Source: Arachis hypogaea (Eukaryota > Streptophyta > Magnoliopsida > Fabales > Fabaceae). Taken from it: DNA of 64,000 nucleotides. Below the pieces are notes generated by a model. It made no database searches, had not been told where the DNA came from, and saw only the letters and a list, made by a program, of their open reading frames with translations. Each line of letters starts with the position of its first letter. Positions within the stretch are counted from its first letter, which is position 1. Below, in pieces: positions 1 through 11,801 of the stretch. Location of the stretch: the NCBI RefSeq assembly GCF_003086295.3, contig NC_092039.1, forward strand, positions 71,257,649 through 71,321,648. Reading direction: 5' to 3'. Made by a program: the position numbers and the translations under genes.

Positions 1-721
1 CCTCAGCAGAAGAAGCTGCAGACAACTCAGCAAGAGGGGCTGCAGAAGCCTTAACTGTCAACACAGAAGGAGAAGTCTCATCATCATCAGGGGCAGGCAC
101 AATCTTGCCATCCTCCACATTATTATCCATGCTAAATAGACTGAGGTCGGCGTTGGGAGCAATAACTCGGACCTGGGCCTTCAGATTCTCATACAAAGCA
201 GTCATACCATTCACCACATGGCCCTGGAGCATTGCATAGTCATCATAACCGGACTGAAGCCTTTCCTTGGTCTCCAACACCTCGCCATAGGTCCGAGTAT
301 AGCTCTCCTTAGCCTTTTTGGCCATATCTTCAGCCAAGTTAGTGGCCGCCTCTGCAGCTGTGGCCCTAGCCTTCTCCCTCTCTACCATAAGCTCCAATCC
401 AATATTTTTGGCCTCCAACTCATCCTTCAAACCCTTCACCCTATCATAATCGGCCTTAGCCTCTTTAAGAAAAGCCTTAGTAGCACGGACAGGAGACTTC
501 TTGATAACCTGAGAAAAGGCAGCACCGAGATTAGCCATTCGGACACTATTACTTGATATAAAGTCGACATGGTGGATGATTGACACGTCATCAGTCGGAA
601 CCTTGCCATAAGAGGCAATAAGCTTTGTGGCAAAAGCCATGCCATCGAATTCCTTGTCATCCAGATCATAAGCCCTGACAGTCTTCGGCTTCTTGGGAGG
701 AGGACTGATGACTTGCATCAT
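1..721 (-). CDS. Partial coiled-coil protein, probable retroelement gag-like ORF
   Basis: An open frame of 240 codons runs from two adjacent ATGs (721-719 and 718-716) off the left edge with no stop. A TAG lies immediately upstream of the first ATG. The bases just before it resemble a 3' splice site (ends AAGGGTAG), so this could be a downstream exon. The predicted protein opens with a Pro/Lys segment (ISPPPKKPKTVRAYDLDD). A globular stretch follows, then a long Ala/Glu/Lys-rich helix around residues 90-150 with heptad-like spacing, probably a coiled coil. The tail is acidic and Ala-rich (VPAPDDDETSP). I do not recognise an enzyme domain. Similar coiled-coil ORFs occur in legume transposable elements, so gag-like is an inference from composition and neighbourhood. 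A host gene cannot be excluded. Confidence 0.55.
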   Translation of the reverse strand, partial: MMQVISPPPKKPKTVRAYDLDDKEFDGMAFATKLIASYGKVPTDDVSIIHHVDFISSNSVRMANLGAAFSQVIKKSPVRATKAFLKEAKADYDRVKGLKDELEAKNIGLELMVEREKARATAAEAATNLAEDMAKKAKESYTRTYGEVLETKERLQSGYDDYAMLQGHVVNGMTALYENLKAQVRVIAPNADLSLFSMDNNVEDGKIVPAPDDDETSPSVLTVKASAAPLAELSAASSAE

Positions 722-899
722 CTACCCTTCTTTCTTGCATAAAGAGGACCATAAAAGAGCATAAATCTTATTTGATCATTGCAATTCATGCATTATTTGA
801 TGAATATTATGGTACATTCCTTTGATATGATTTGTACTTAATTTCAGGTGAAAAAGACATCAAAAAGGTGAAGAAAACAACAAAAATAAGCTAAGCGTG

Positions 900-1890
900 T
901 GAAGCAGGCGTGCCACTTAGAGCAAGCACCACAAAAATGAACTAGCGTGGCATGCCAGGAGCTGGGCATAGAACGCAATACTAAATTCTAGAGGAGGATT
1001 CTCAAACATTCACATGGGCGTGGCACGCTAGTACAAAGTTCCAGAGAGCAACAATGGAGGACACTAAAAGGGGTAAGGCACGCCAGGTTGGCGGTGGCAC
1101 GCCTAAACCATCACCTTCTGTAGGCGTGCCACTTGGTATCAAAGGCGTGGCACACCAACATCAAAAAGTCACTTGGGTGTGCCACTTGAGGAACCAGGCG
1201 TGGCACGCCAACCTTGAGGAATCCACAAATGAATGGGCGTGCCACGTGAGCAGCATGGCGTGGAACGTTGGTACTAAATCCCAAAGAGGGGGCTGAAGGC
1301 CAATGTAGTCTATGTGTGCCACTTGAGGTCAAAGGCGTGGCACTCCAGGCTCTCAATCTCACTTAGGCGTGCCACTTGAGCGACCAGGCATGGCACGCCA
1401 ATGCACAAGAGGCCAAAGCAAGGGCTGGGCGTGCCACTTGGTATCAAAGGCGTGGCACGCCAGTCCAAGAATCTCACTATGGCGTGCCACTTGAGTGCTG
1501 GGCGTGGCACGCCAGCTACTAGAACCAAGGCAAGATCATGGGTGTGGCACGCCAGCCTCTAGGCAAGATCGAGGGCGTGGCACACCATCCACTCTTCCTC
1601 ACTTGGGTGTGCCACTTGAACCCCAGGCGTGGCATGCCAGTGTCATTTAGGAAGCAAAAGCCATTGGGGCATGCCACTTGAGTTTGTGGCGTGGCACGCC
1701 AAACAGAAGAATCACTAGCTTACAAAGTGCGTGGCACGCCAGACTCTGGGTGTGCCACGCAAGTTCAAGTCTCCGGAGGCAAGAAGAAGAGGAAAAAGGC
1801 TAGGGCGTGCCACTTGAGGGACCGAGCGTGGCACTCCTAGCCAGAATTGGAGGAGCACATGGCACGCCACTGAAGCGCCAGCCACACACC
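900..1890. repeat. Short palindromic repeat array in LTR of B (GGCGTGCCAC type)
   Basis: About 20 alternating copies of two half-complementary words, GGCGTGCCACTTGAG and GCGTGGCACGCCA, spaced roughly 20-40 bp with variable filler. GCGTGGCACGC is itself nearly palindromic, so single-stranded copies can fold on themselves or pair with neighbours. Short open frames in this stretch are low-complexity by-products of the repeat and are not called as genes. The array sits in the U3 position, ending about 100 bp upstream of the TATA box. Confidence 0.85.
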
Positions 1891-1986
1891 AGCTGGGAAG
1901 TCACGCTTATTGAGTTTCTTTTCCCTCCAAATTGTAATTTTCCTTTTTCACTTTTGTAATTCTTTTATTTTGAGAGCTAGGAGTAG

Positions 1987-1994
1987 TATAAATA
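1987..1994 (+). promoter_or_regulatory. TATA box of LTR B
   Basis: TATAAATA lies about 100 bp downstream of the palindromic array and is followed by a T-rich stretch, the usual position for an LTR core promoter. No transcript data support it here. Confidence 0.6.
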
Positions 1995-2812
1995 CCCCCA
2001 AGAAGTATTGAAAAGGGGGTTAAGCAGTTAGAGAGCTAAGTTTTAGATCCACTTTTACACTTCATCATCTTCTTTACTTTTGAGTACTTTCCTTTGAGCT
2101 CTGAGTAGCTAAATTCCCTCTCATTGAGAGAGGGAGCTCTGTTGTACTTGATGGATTGATGATAGTGAAATTCTTCTTCTCTTTATTTTCTCTTTGATTT
2201 GCTAGAAGGAATTTTGTTTTCCATGCTTAGTGTTCAATTATTTTGGAAAAGAGATTGAATGCAAAAATGGGTTTCATGGGAACCTTGGAAAAGGAAACAT
2301 GAAACCATACTTGAAATCCTTTCTCACACTTGAGTAGGATCTGCGTTTTGGTGTTCGGATATAGTGACATATAATCCTCCCTCTAATTGGACCTATGATG
2401 ATGTGTGGTATAATCAAGGACCAAGCATATCTCTCTTCATGAAACTTAGACAAAGGAATTGGCTATTGATCAAGATCTGAGAGATTGAGTCACCAAGGGA
2501 TTGGGGCTCAATCAATCATGACTGCCAAGAGGTCAATGAGTTGCATGATGGAAGAGGATATAAGCTGGAATTGATCCAAAGAGACAACATCTCCTGATCT
2601 CAATGAATTTCTCCATTCTTATCTACCACTTTCTTTATAGCTTGCTTTTACATTCTGCAATTCCCCATTCCCATTTACAATTAAGTCATTTATGATTCTA
2701 CACTTTACAATTTTGCCATTTATAATTCCGCAATTACCATCTATCTGTCCTGCTTGACTAATTCATCAATTAATTAAAACTGCTCAAATTTACCAATCTT
2801 TGTGGATACGAT

Positions 2813-2828
2813 CCCACTCCACTGTGGG
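2813..2828 (+). other. Small U5 hairpin (CCCAC/GTGGG) near LTR end
   Basis: Perfect 5-bp stem CCCAC / GTGGG with a TCCACT loop, followed by TTATTACTTGACG. The same position in other LTR families of the window has CTCAC/GTGAG (35874-35887, about 63960) or CCTTAC/GTAAGG (E and D LTRs, minus strand). The stem is preserved while its bases change. Function unknown. Confidence 0.55.
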
Positions 2829-2923
2829 TTATTACTTGACGATGATTTTGGTGCACTTGCCAAAAGAGTGGATTCATAATAAAAAATTTTATGGGGGTGA
2901 ATCCAAAATCTCATCAAGTTTTA

Positions 2924-2941
2924 TAGCGTTGTTGCCGAGGA
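2924..2941 (+). other. Decayed tRNA-Asp primer-binding site of B
   Basis: 18 bases matching the consensus TGGCGCCGTTGCCGGGGA except for four positions, all C-to-T or G-to-A transitions, as expected from deamination of methylated cytosines. It lies 7 bp after the LTR end. Confidence 0.7.
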
Positions 2942-3010
2942 TTGGTTTAAATTTGACAGTGATTAAATTGATTGGAGAGCTAGATTAAGAAATTTAATTT
3001 CCTTGTTATT

Positions 3011-3427
3011 TTATATTTTTTTATCAAAGTTGGGTTCTCTAAAATGTATTGCTCTTATTTGTAAGACCCGCATGATTGTCACTGGATTAAAATCCACTTC
3101 CACCGCCCTCACATAACTCTTGTAGGGGAGTTTAGTTTTTCTTTGTCTCGCTGCATTTGCATAGAACTCCCTTATCATGGTTGCACTTATGTATGTGAGG
3201 GGTTCACAGAGGAGTTCCCATCTCCTATTTTCAATGATTTCCCTCATTATGGGATACTTACCATCCTTCATTCTGAATCTGACCTCTGGGATTATTTCCT
3301 TTTCCTCCATCCAACCATGATATTGGCTCTCATGAAACTGAGATTTAAATCTCCAAATATCAAAAGTGGGTTGTTCGGCTTCAACTGGTTGCTTTCCTTT
3401 CCTTCTTCTGGAACTTGAAGGAGCCAT
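3011..3427 (-). pseudogene. ORF2 N-terminal fragment of C (putative plant transposon protein type)
   Basis: Codes for about 138 residues beginning MAPSSSRRRKGKQPV. It aligns with the start of the 532-residue ORF2 of S (40145-41743): shared MASSSSKRRPGK-type basic start, RWELLCxPL, FYANA and SYVRxVEV. The reading frame stops where homology to S also stops, after NFD, so the protein is truncated by the junction with B. The family is the plant ORF carrying the putative plant transposon protein domain, often found near the 3' end of Athila-type elements. Biochemical role unknown. Confidence 0.75.
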
Positions 3428-4552
3428 TTGAAGGGAGAAGGGGTAACACAGGTTACTTTTGGTTAGAGCACGGTTCAGGGGGGAAATGAGAGAGAAATAT
3501 GGGTGCCTTGTGATGTTTTAGGTTGGAAGAAGATTGCTAAGGATTGTATGGGAAGAGTATGTGAATAGGGTACTAGTGTATGGACATAGAAAGTGTTACT
3601 CGCCAATTTGAAGCAAGGATGTGAGTTATTAAAGCAAAGCAAGGAGTTGATGGCTCAGTCATATTGAAATGAAGGGTGAAGATGTTGTTGAGAGCAATGG
3701 GATGAACGGTGTGACTGTGGAGTTGAGTAAGGTCAAGGATCATCTCTTCACTGAGCACATGGGTTCGGTTTTCTAAGTGATGAACTTTTCCCCACCATTA
3801 TGCAGAAGTGTGCTTCCCAAGAGTCTATTTCCAAGCGCATGCAACATGCTGTTCACCCTTATGATTACCTGTACAGCATGACCTTGTCATTTCTCACAAT
3901 CTTCCTTTCTTCATACTTATCCATCCTAACAAAACAACAAAAATTAAATTCAAGTGGTGAGCTAGTGAAAATTAATAACTAGATAAAAGAAACTAAAAAT
4001 TTAAGCCACCTGTTCCTTATAAATAAGTAGATGTGCCATATGTCAGTAAACCAAATTTTGGTGGACACCAAACTTGTTTTATATCAAATAGTTCACATGA
4101 GCTCTAATTTGATTTCTGTCACTGCTAGTTTACTCATCATAAGGAACATTTTATTTGAACATAAATTCAAAATTAATGCAAAATATGGTTTATCTTTTCA
4201 TGAATTTTAGCTTTAGAGCGAATTTGACTTTCCTTAAACTCATAGCATATGTAGAACACCAAACTTAATGTTTGGCTATATACTTCAAGAAAATGAATAA
4301 GTATATATCCTAAGATGGTTATATGATCATTATGCGTGGAAAAACCATTTTAGGGTGCCTTTAGGCACACCAAACTTAGGAATCAGGCATATGCTAGGGA
4401 GTGTTATATGCAATCATCAAATTTAACTATGAAATCCTGAATTCATGCCATGAAAAAAACCATTAATTAAAAATAAAAGCAAGAATGCTAAATTATGGGC
4501 TGCCTCCCATGGAGCGCTCTTTTATTGTCACTAGCTTGATATTGATTCTCTA
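3428..4552 (-). other. Non-coding spacer between gag-protease and ORF2 of C
   Basis: No supported gene. On the minus strand it contains three copies of the AAGTTTGGTGT motif (complements at 4065-4075, 4256-4267 and 4367-4378), as does the matching spacer of S (39046-40144). A TATA box comparable to those of S, D and E is not evident. Confidence 0.6.
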
Positions 4553-6216
4553 TTAGGGTGGTTGATGATCATAGTGTCTCAACTTGTCTCCTCTCACAGT
4601 GAGCTTTCTTCCTATGCTTTGATGAACAATCTCTATATGTTCTAGCGAGAGTATTTTGTTGACAGTGTAATAATCATCAGATTGCGGGAATGTCTCCAAC
4701 TGTTGATATATTAGTTTCACCTTGTCTCTTTCTGAGAATTCTTCAGTTGGAATTCTCTTGTTTATCCACCCTCTTAGAGTCTTTTTCTTGCTCTTCTTTT
4801 CTTTCTTTGGTGACCCTTCTTTCTTGGCAGCAAGCTTTATGTCAGGGGCCTTCTTAGTGATCAATCTTCCAACCTCTTCTTGTAGTCCTTTTTCATCCTT
4901 CTTTTCCTTATGACCCCTTTGTTTTTCTTCAATATTGGTCTTTTGCACCAAGGGTAAATTGATGAATGCTTCCTTGGGCTTTTCTTTCCAGTTTAAGTCT
5001 TCTTCGTCAATCCTCATGCAACCTTTATTTTCAGCATGATGTTGCATCTCCTTAAACACATTTAAAATAATCTACTCATCATGTGCTCTCAAAGTCATTT
5101 TTCCTTTCTCCACATCAATGATGGTCCTTACTATGGCCAAGAAAGGTCTTCCAAATATGATGGAATCATTTCCTTCCTCATCTAAGTCCAGGACCACAAA
5201 ATCTGCTGGAAATATGAATTTTTCCACCTTAACTAGGAGATTCTCAACCACTCCATTGGGGATTACCATTGATCTATCAGCAAGCTGCAAAGTCATCCTT
5301 ATAGGCTTTACTTCTTCTATAAACAACCTCCTCATCATAGATAAAGGAATTAGATTGATACTTGATCCTAAATCACACAATGCCTTATCAATGGACACAT
5401 TGCCAATGGTGCAGGGTAAAAAGAAACTCCCAAGATCCTTGAGCTTTGGTGGCAAGCCTTTTTGAATCACTGCACTTCACTCTTGAGTCAAGGTCCACTG
5501 TCTCTTTTTCATTCCAGTTTCTCTTCTTGTTAATGAGCTCCTTGAGGAATTTTGCATATAGAGGCATCTGCTCCAATGCTTAGGCAAGGGGGATGTTGAT
5601 TTTCAGCTTCTTAAAAACCTCGAGGAACTTGGGAAATTGTTGATCCTTAAGCTCCCTTTTGACCCTTTGAGGATATCAAAGGGGAGGAGTGTAAGGCTTC
5701 ACATCCTTCTTCTTTTCTTGTGGATGCTCTTCCATGTCTTTTTTCCCTTCTTTGAGGCTTGTGGTTCTTCCTCCTTCCTCTTGGAAATCTCTTGATCTTT
5801 CTCCTCTGCTGTCATTTCTTCTTTATTGTTAGCCTTGTCACCTTCCAATGTCCTTCTACTCCTAAGTTGGATTGCTTTGCATTCTTCATTGGGATTTGGA
5901 ATGGTATCACTTGGTAAAACATTGGTTGGTCTTTTAGCTTGTTTGGCCAATTGCCCTACTTGTCTTTCCAGATTTCTCATGGTGACCTCTTGTCTCTCTT
6001 GACTTTTAATTAAACTCTCTTGCCCTTTTGCTAGACCTTGTGTGGTTTAAGCAAGTGCCTGTAATGTTGCCTCAAGAGCTGAGATCCTAGTTTCATGATG
6101 GTCAATGGATGGTATGTTGGGATATGATGGTTGTTGCTGGAAGTTATTTGGGTTGTTGAAGTGGTTGTTTTGGGAATTGAAAGAGGGTGTGGAAAAGTTA
6201 TTTTGGTGAGTCTGTT
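4553..6216 (-). pseudogene. gag-protease polyprotein of C, 3' part, broken
   Basis: The minus strand holds the end of gag (Asn/Pro/His-rich linker near 6050-6216, then MRNLERQVGQLAKQ), the protease and a basic tail, spread over several frames by stops and frameshifts. The protease has the CDLGSSINLIP active-site region (around 5370) and IIFGRPFLA, as in Athila-type retropepsins, which use D-L-G in place of D-S/T-G. The C-terminal block (RGWINKRIPTEEFS, LSLEHIEI, RKLTVRGDKLRH) is closely conserved with S. No reverse transcriptase follows. Confidence 0.8.
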
Positions 6217-9170
6217 GGTACACGAAATTGTGATCATCAATAATGGTGCCAAAGACTTAGAGCTCTCAAACGTGAATCACACTTTGTCACAACTTCTCAC
6301 AACTAACCAGCAAGTGCACTGGGTCGTCCAAGTAATACCTTATGTGAGTAAAGGTCGATCCCACGGAGATTGTTGGTATGAAGCAAGCTATGGTCATCTT
6401 GCAAATCTCAGACAAGTGAATTCAAATGGTTATAATGGTTTTCAAATATAAAGATAAATAAAGCATAAAATAGAGATAGAGATACTTATGTAAATCATTG
6501 GTGGGAATTTCAGATAAGTGTATGGAGATGCTTTGTTCCTGTTGAATCTCTACTTTCCTACTGCCTTCATCCAATCCTTCATACTCCTTTCTATGGCAAG
6601 CTGTATGTAGGGCGTCCCGTTGTCAATGGCAACTTCCCATCCTCTCAGTGAAAATGGTCCAAATGCTCTGTCACAACACGACTAATCATCTGTAGGTTCT
6701 CGATCATGTCGGAATAGAATCCAGTGATTCTTTTGCGTCTGTCACTACGCCCAACACTTGCGAGTTTGAAGCTCGTCAAAGTCATTCAATCCTTGAATCC
6801 TACTCGGAATACCACAAACAAAGTTTAGACTTTCCGGATTCTCAAGAATGCTGCCAATGGGTTCTAGCTTATACCACGAAGATTTTTATTAAGGAATCCA
6901 AGAGATATGTGCTCGATCTAAGGTAGAACGGAAGTGGTTGTCAAGCACGCGTTTATAAGGACGGATGATGATGAGTGTCATGGATTATCACATCCATCAG
7001 GTTGAAGTGCAGTGAATATCTTAGAATAAGAATAAGCTTGAATCGAATAGAAGAACAATAGTAATTGCATTAATTCTCGAGGAACAGCAGGGCTCCATGA
7101 TAAACCCCGATTTTGTGGTTTATCTTGTGCTTATTTTGGGGGATTTTATCAAATTTTCTCACATTTATTCAATGAAAAAGCATGGTTTTGCAATTCTCCC
7201 TTGATTTGTGCTTAAATGTGAAAACATGCTTTTTAGGCCCTAAAATTGGTGATTTTAATTCACTTTAATTCCATTCGATGCCTTGATGTGTTTGTTAAGT
7301 AATTTTAGGTTCATAAGGTAAGTATTGGATGGAAGAAATGAGGAGAAAAGCATGCAAAGAGGAGAATGCATGAAGAAACAAAGATATGGAATGCACCAAT
7401 GGACGCGCACGCGTACAAGGCGCGCACGTGCAAAAAGTGGCTTCTCACAAGAACGCGCACGCGTACACGCTACTTACGCGCTGATTGGAAATTAGCCATC
7501 AACGCGCATGCGCACATGCCGCGCGCGCGCCGATTCTGTCAGTGGGTCCACTTTAATGAAATCGCCCCCAGCGATTTTGCAGCTCATTTTGGGCCCAATC
7601 CAACCCATTTCTGATGCTATTGAACCCAAGGATTAAAGGGGGAATAAACACACTTAGTCATAGTTGAGTTTTTCATCATGTTTTAGGATAGAATTCTAGA
7701 GAGAGAGGCTCTCTCCTCTCTTTAGATTTAGGATAGAAATTAGGGTAGAGTTAGGTTAATCACTCTCAATTTTCTTTTTTTAATTCTTGTTTTGATCTTA
7801 ATTCTTACATTTTAGTGTTCTATTGTCTTCATCTTCTTATATTCTCTTGTTAATTTCTTGTTTTGCTCTCTTTTATGTTTATGAACAATTATTGGATCTT
7901 GATTTCTTTTAATGCAATTTAATGTTTGATGTCCTTTTAATGTTGATTTGAGTTGTTGATTTACTTTTCTTGCAATTGGTAGTTGGTAGATTTACATTTC
8001 TTGCAAATTTTACTATGCTTTCCCTTTGTACTCACCAAGTGTTTGACAAAATGCTTGGTTGGGCCTTAGAGTAGATTTTGAGCATTCTTGGCTTGGAAAG
8101 AGTAATTAGGCAATCTTGAGTCATGAAAACCCAACTTGTGTTGGTGATCTAGAGTTGTTAGCTAATATTTTTTCCATTGATGCTGATCTTTTGCTAATTT
8201 AATTAGTGAGATGATTAGGACTTATGGAATATTGTTTCCATTGACGCTAATCTTTTGCTAGTTTGATTAGTAAGTTGGTTAGGACTTTTGGATTGAGATT
8301 AGCTAGTCTCGTTAGACTTTCTCCCTATTTGTTGGAGTTGACGTAATGAGATAAATTCTTGTTTATATTTGTAACATGATTGATTAATCTTGTTTGACTT
8401 TCTCCCTATTTGTTGGAGTTGACTAAATAAGATGAATTACTCATGCATGACTAGGATAGAAAGCCTATGATCTCAATCCATTGCCATGAATGTCTCTCTT
8501 AATTACTTGCTCAATTTACTTTTCTCGTCTTTTTATTTTAATTAGTACAATAGTAAAAAGTTCTATTTATACTAAACTAGCTACTAGGGTTTACAGAAAG
8601 AAGTCTAAGTGAAAAAATCCACTTCCGAGGCCAACGTTGGTGTGTGCTTGGGCTGAGCTTGAGCTTTACACGTGCAGAGGCTTCTCTTGGGGTTAAACGC
8701 CAAGTTGTAGCGTGTTTTTGGCGTTTAACTCTGGTTTGTGACGTGTTTCTGGCGTTTTACTCTAGAATGCAGCATAGAACTGGTGTTGAGCGCCAGTTTA
8801 CATCATATAAACTCAAATAAAACATGGACTAGTATATATTGATGGAAAGCCCTGGATGTCTACTTTCCAACGCCATTGAGAGAGCGCCATTTAGAATTTT
8901 GTAGCTCCAGAAAATTCATTTCGAGTGGAGGGAGGTCAGAATCCAACAGCATCAGCAGTCCTTTTTCAGCCTGAATCAGATTTTTGCTCAGGTCCCTCAA
9001 TTTCAACCGGAAAATATCTGAAATCATAGAAAAACACACAAACTCATAGTAAAGTCCAGAAATGTGAATTTTTCATAAAAACTAATAAAAAACATCCCTA
9101 AAAGTAGCTAGATCCTACTAAAAACTACCTAAAAACAATGCCAAAAAGCATATAAATTATCCGCTCATCA
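6217..9170 (-). repeat. 3' LTR of D, interrupted
   Basis: Reads on the minus strand from TGATGAGCGG (ends 9170) to ..ACACGAAATT/TGGT at 6217. Removing the insert 7098-8546 leaves about 1.5 kb, close to the 5' LTR. Roughly 130 bp present in the 5' LTR (around 27483-27613) are missing at the insert, so the insertion replaced target sequence. A TGGCGTTTAAC-type array lies at 8690-8810. Confidence 0.8.
7098..8546 (+). mobile_element. Truncated LTR of F/G-type family inside D
   Basis: Starts TGATAAACCCC and resembles the starts of the F LTR (28834) and G LTR (51814, minus strand). It has the same internal order: leader, a CpG-rich ACGCGTACG array (7386-7530), then a CTCTCTCC stretch and T-rich region. 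It ends without CA or primer site at ..ATTAGTAC, which is shared with the D sequence at the junction. No target duplication. It is a fragment and not a clean solo LTR. Confidence 0.65.
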
Positions 9171-10250
9171 CAACCCCAAACTTAAATTGTTGCTTATCCC
9201 CAAGCAACTCAAAATCAATTAGGATAAAAAGAAGAGAATATACTATAAATTCCAAAACATCAATGAATATTAGTTCTAATTAGATGAGCGGGACTTGTAG
9301 CTTTTTACTTCTGAACAGTTTTGGCATCTTACTTTATCCTTTGAAGTTTAGAATGATTGGCATCCATTGGAACTCAGAGTTTAGATAGTGTTATTGATTC
9401 TCCTAGTTAAGTATGTTCATTCTTGAACACAGCTACTTTTATGAGTCTTGGCCGTGGCCCTAAGCACTTTATTTTCCAGTATTACCACCGAATACATAAA
9501 TGCCACAGACACATAACTGGGTGAATCTTTTCAGATTGTGACTCAGCTTTGCTAAAGTCCCCAGTTAGAGGTGTCCAGAGATCTTAAGCATACTTTTTTT
9601 GCTTTGGATCACGAATTTAACCACTCAGTCTCAAGCTTTTCACTTGGACCTGCATGCCACAAGCATATGGTTAAGGACAGCTTGATTTAGCTGCTTAGGC
9701 CTGGATTTTATTTCCTTGGGCCCTCATATCCATTGATGCTCAAAGCCTTGGATCCTTTTTACCCTTGCCTTTTGGTTTTAAGGGCTATTGGCTTTTTCTG
9801 CTTGCCTTTTCTTTTTCTTTTCTTTTTTTTTCTTTTTTCACTGCTTTTTCTTGCTTCAAGAATCAATTTTATGATTTTTCAGATCATCAATAACATTTCT
9901 CTTTTTCATCATTCTTTCAAGAGCCAACAATTTTAACATTCATAAACAACAAGATCAAAAATATGCACTGTTCAAGCATTCATTCAGAAAACAAAAAGTA
10001 TTGTCACCACATCAATATAATTAAACTAATTTCAAGGATGAATTCGAAACTCATGTACTTCTTGTTCTTTTTGTATTAAAAACATTTTTCATTTAAGAAA
10101 GGTGAAGGATTCATGGAATATTCATAGCCTTAAGACATAGTTACTAAATACTAATGATCATGTAATAAAGACACAAACATAGACAAACATGAAGCTCAAA
10201 AACCAAAAAATAGAGAGATAAGAACAAGGAAATTAAGGAATGAGTCTACC
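9171..10250 (-). other. 3' non-coding region of D
   Basis: Lies between the ORF2 stop and the 3' LTR, with no supported gene. It aligns with 18138-19244 of E. It contains a T-rich plus-strand tract (9780-9850). At the LTR border, on the minus strand, are GGGGATAAGC and a variant of the AAGTTTGGTGTTG motif. Confidence 0.6.
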
Positions 10251-10609
10251 TTAGTGATGGTGGCACCTTCTTCTTGAAGGACCAATGGTGTTCTTGAGCT
10301 CCTCTATGTCTCTTCCTTGCCTCTGTTGCTTGATCCCTAGTGATTTTGGTGCTCTTATCCTTAGTTACTCCCAATAATTGTGTAGAGGAAAATGTATTCC
10401 CTGAGGTATCTCAGGAATTTCTTGATGAGGGAATTCCTCATGCTCTTGTTGAGGTCCATGAGTGGGATCTCTTGATGTGCAGTCAAATGCTCTACTACTG
10501 AGCTTTGGACCCTTGAGATGAATCTCTCTATCTCCCATGACTCAGATGTGGAAGCAATTGCCTTCCCTTTCCTCTTTCTTGAGGTTTCTCTGGCCTTAGG
10601 TACCATCAA
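10251..10609 (-). pseudogene. ORF2 of D, internally deleted and patched
   Basis: Compared with ORF2 of E (19245-20392), D keeps the first 30 or so residues (basic Lys/Arg start, then WEIERFIS) and the end (HEEFPHQEIPEIP and QGRDIEELK in a shifted frame). Roughly 800 bp of the central domain are lost. The gap is filled by a 44-nt tRNA-Cys-like piece. The product cannot be functional. Confidence 0.75.
10469..10512 (-). pseudogene. 5' half of a tRNA-Cys(GCA)-like sequence inside D ORF2
   Basis: Minus strand begins GGGTCCAAAGCTCAGTAG and continues through the D arm, the TTTGACTGCA anticodon arm and ATCAAGAG. From memory of the plant nuclear tRNA-Cys it differs at about three of 44 positions. The 3' half (variable loop, T arm, acceptor) is absent. 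The match stops just after the anticodon stem, where ORF2 sequence resumes with a shared AAGAG. Not a functional tRNA gene. Confidence 0.7.
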
Positions 10610-10782
10610 TGGTTATGGAAAAACAAAAAAGCTATGCTTTTACCACACCAAACTTAGAATGTTGCTCGCCCTCGAGCAAAAGAAGAAAGAATAGAAGAAG
10701 AAGAAGAAGATATGGAGGAGAGGGAGAGAGGTGTAGGTTTCAGCCAAGGGGAAGAAGAGAGGGTAGTGTTGTGTGAAAATGA

Positions 10783-11331
<549 letters not shown>

Positions 11332-11487
11332 TTCGGATAGAACATTATTTTTTTTTGTTGTTTTTTTTAATATACTTTTGTTTGCGGTGATTTAAATTAA
11401 ATCATACAGAATTTGATTAATCTTGATTTGAATGATTGTATTTTTTTACTCTAATCTAATAAACAGGTATGAAAGCTATAATTGTAA

Positions 11488-11610
<123 letters not shown>

Positions 11611-11626
11611 TTTTTCATTATCTCGA

Positions 11627-11675
11627 TTGAAGTAATGAGCCCCAATATTGGTATATTGGGAGCTCATTACTTCAA
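11627..11675. terminator. psbT/psbN intergenic hairpin carried in the NUPT
   Basis: Perfect 14-bp inverted repeat, TTGAAGTAATGAGC (11627-11640) and GCTCATTACTTCAA (11662-11675). It lies between the converging psbT and psbN genes, where plastid genomes carry a transcript-end hairpin. Relic function only. Confidence 0.75.

Positions 11676-11801
<126 letters not shown>

Larger units (their letters stand above)
722..2941 (+). mobile_element. LTR of Athila-like element B plus primer-binding site
   Basis: LTR in plus orientation. From left to right: an AT-rich leader ending TTTCAGGTGAAAAAG (around 843), a repeat array (900-1890), a TATA box (1987), a T-rich transcribed-type stretch, a small hairpin (2813-2828), and an LTR end TCATCA at 2916. 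A decayed tRNA-Asp primer site (2924-2941) follows. The 5' boundary is not clear and 722 is only the edge of the neighbouring ORF. The downstream half (about 2100-2400) is clearly related to the LTR at 63230-63510, for example the shared GGGAGCTCTGTTGTA. After the primer site only about 50 bp of own leader remain before element C begins, so the body of this element is missing. Confidence 0.7.
2990..6216 (-). mobile_element. Element C, right-hand remnant (gag-protease plus ORF2, truncated)
   Basis: Minus-strand remnant of a non-autonomous Athila-like element with the same gene order as S: gag-protease (stop at 4553), a non-coding spacer, then ORF2 (starts 3427). ORF2 is cut after about 137 residues where sequence of element B begins. 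At 6216 the gag is interrupted by element D, and the same gag continues at 28233-28833 on the far side of D. C is therefore the oldest layer in this part of the nest. Confidence 0.75.

Noticed and set aside
1054..1528. Open frames on both strands in the GGCGTGCCAC array
   Set aside because: Low-complexity products of the tandem repeat with no independent start context or homology.
900..1890. CRISPR-like array
   Set aside because: Repeats are irregularly spaced, self-complementary and inside a plant LTR. There are no cas genes and the genome is eukaryotic.
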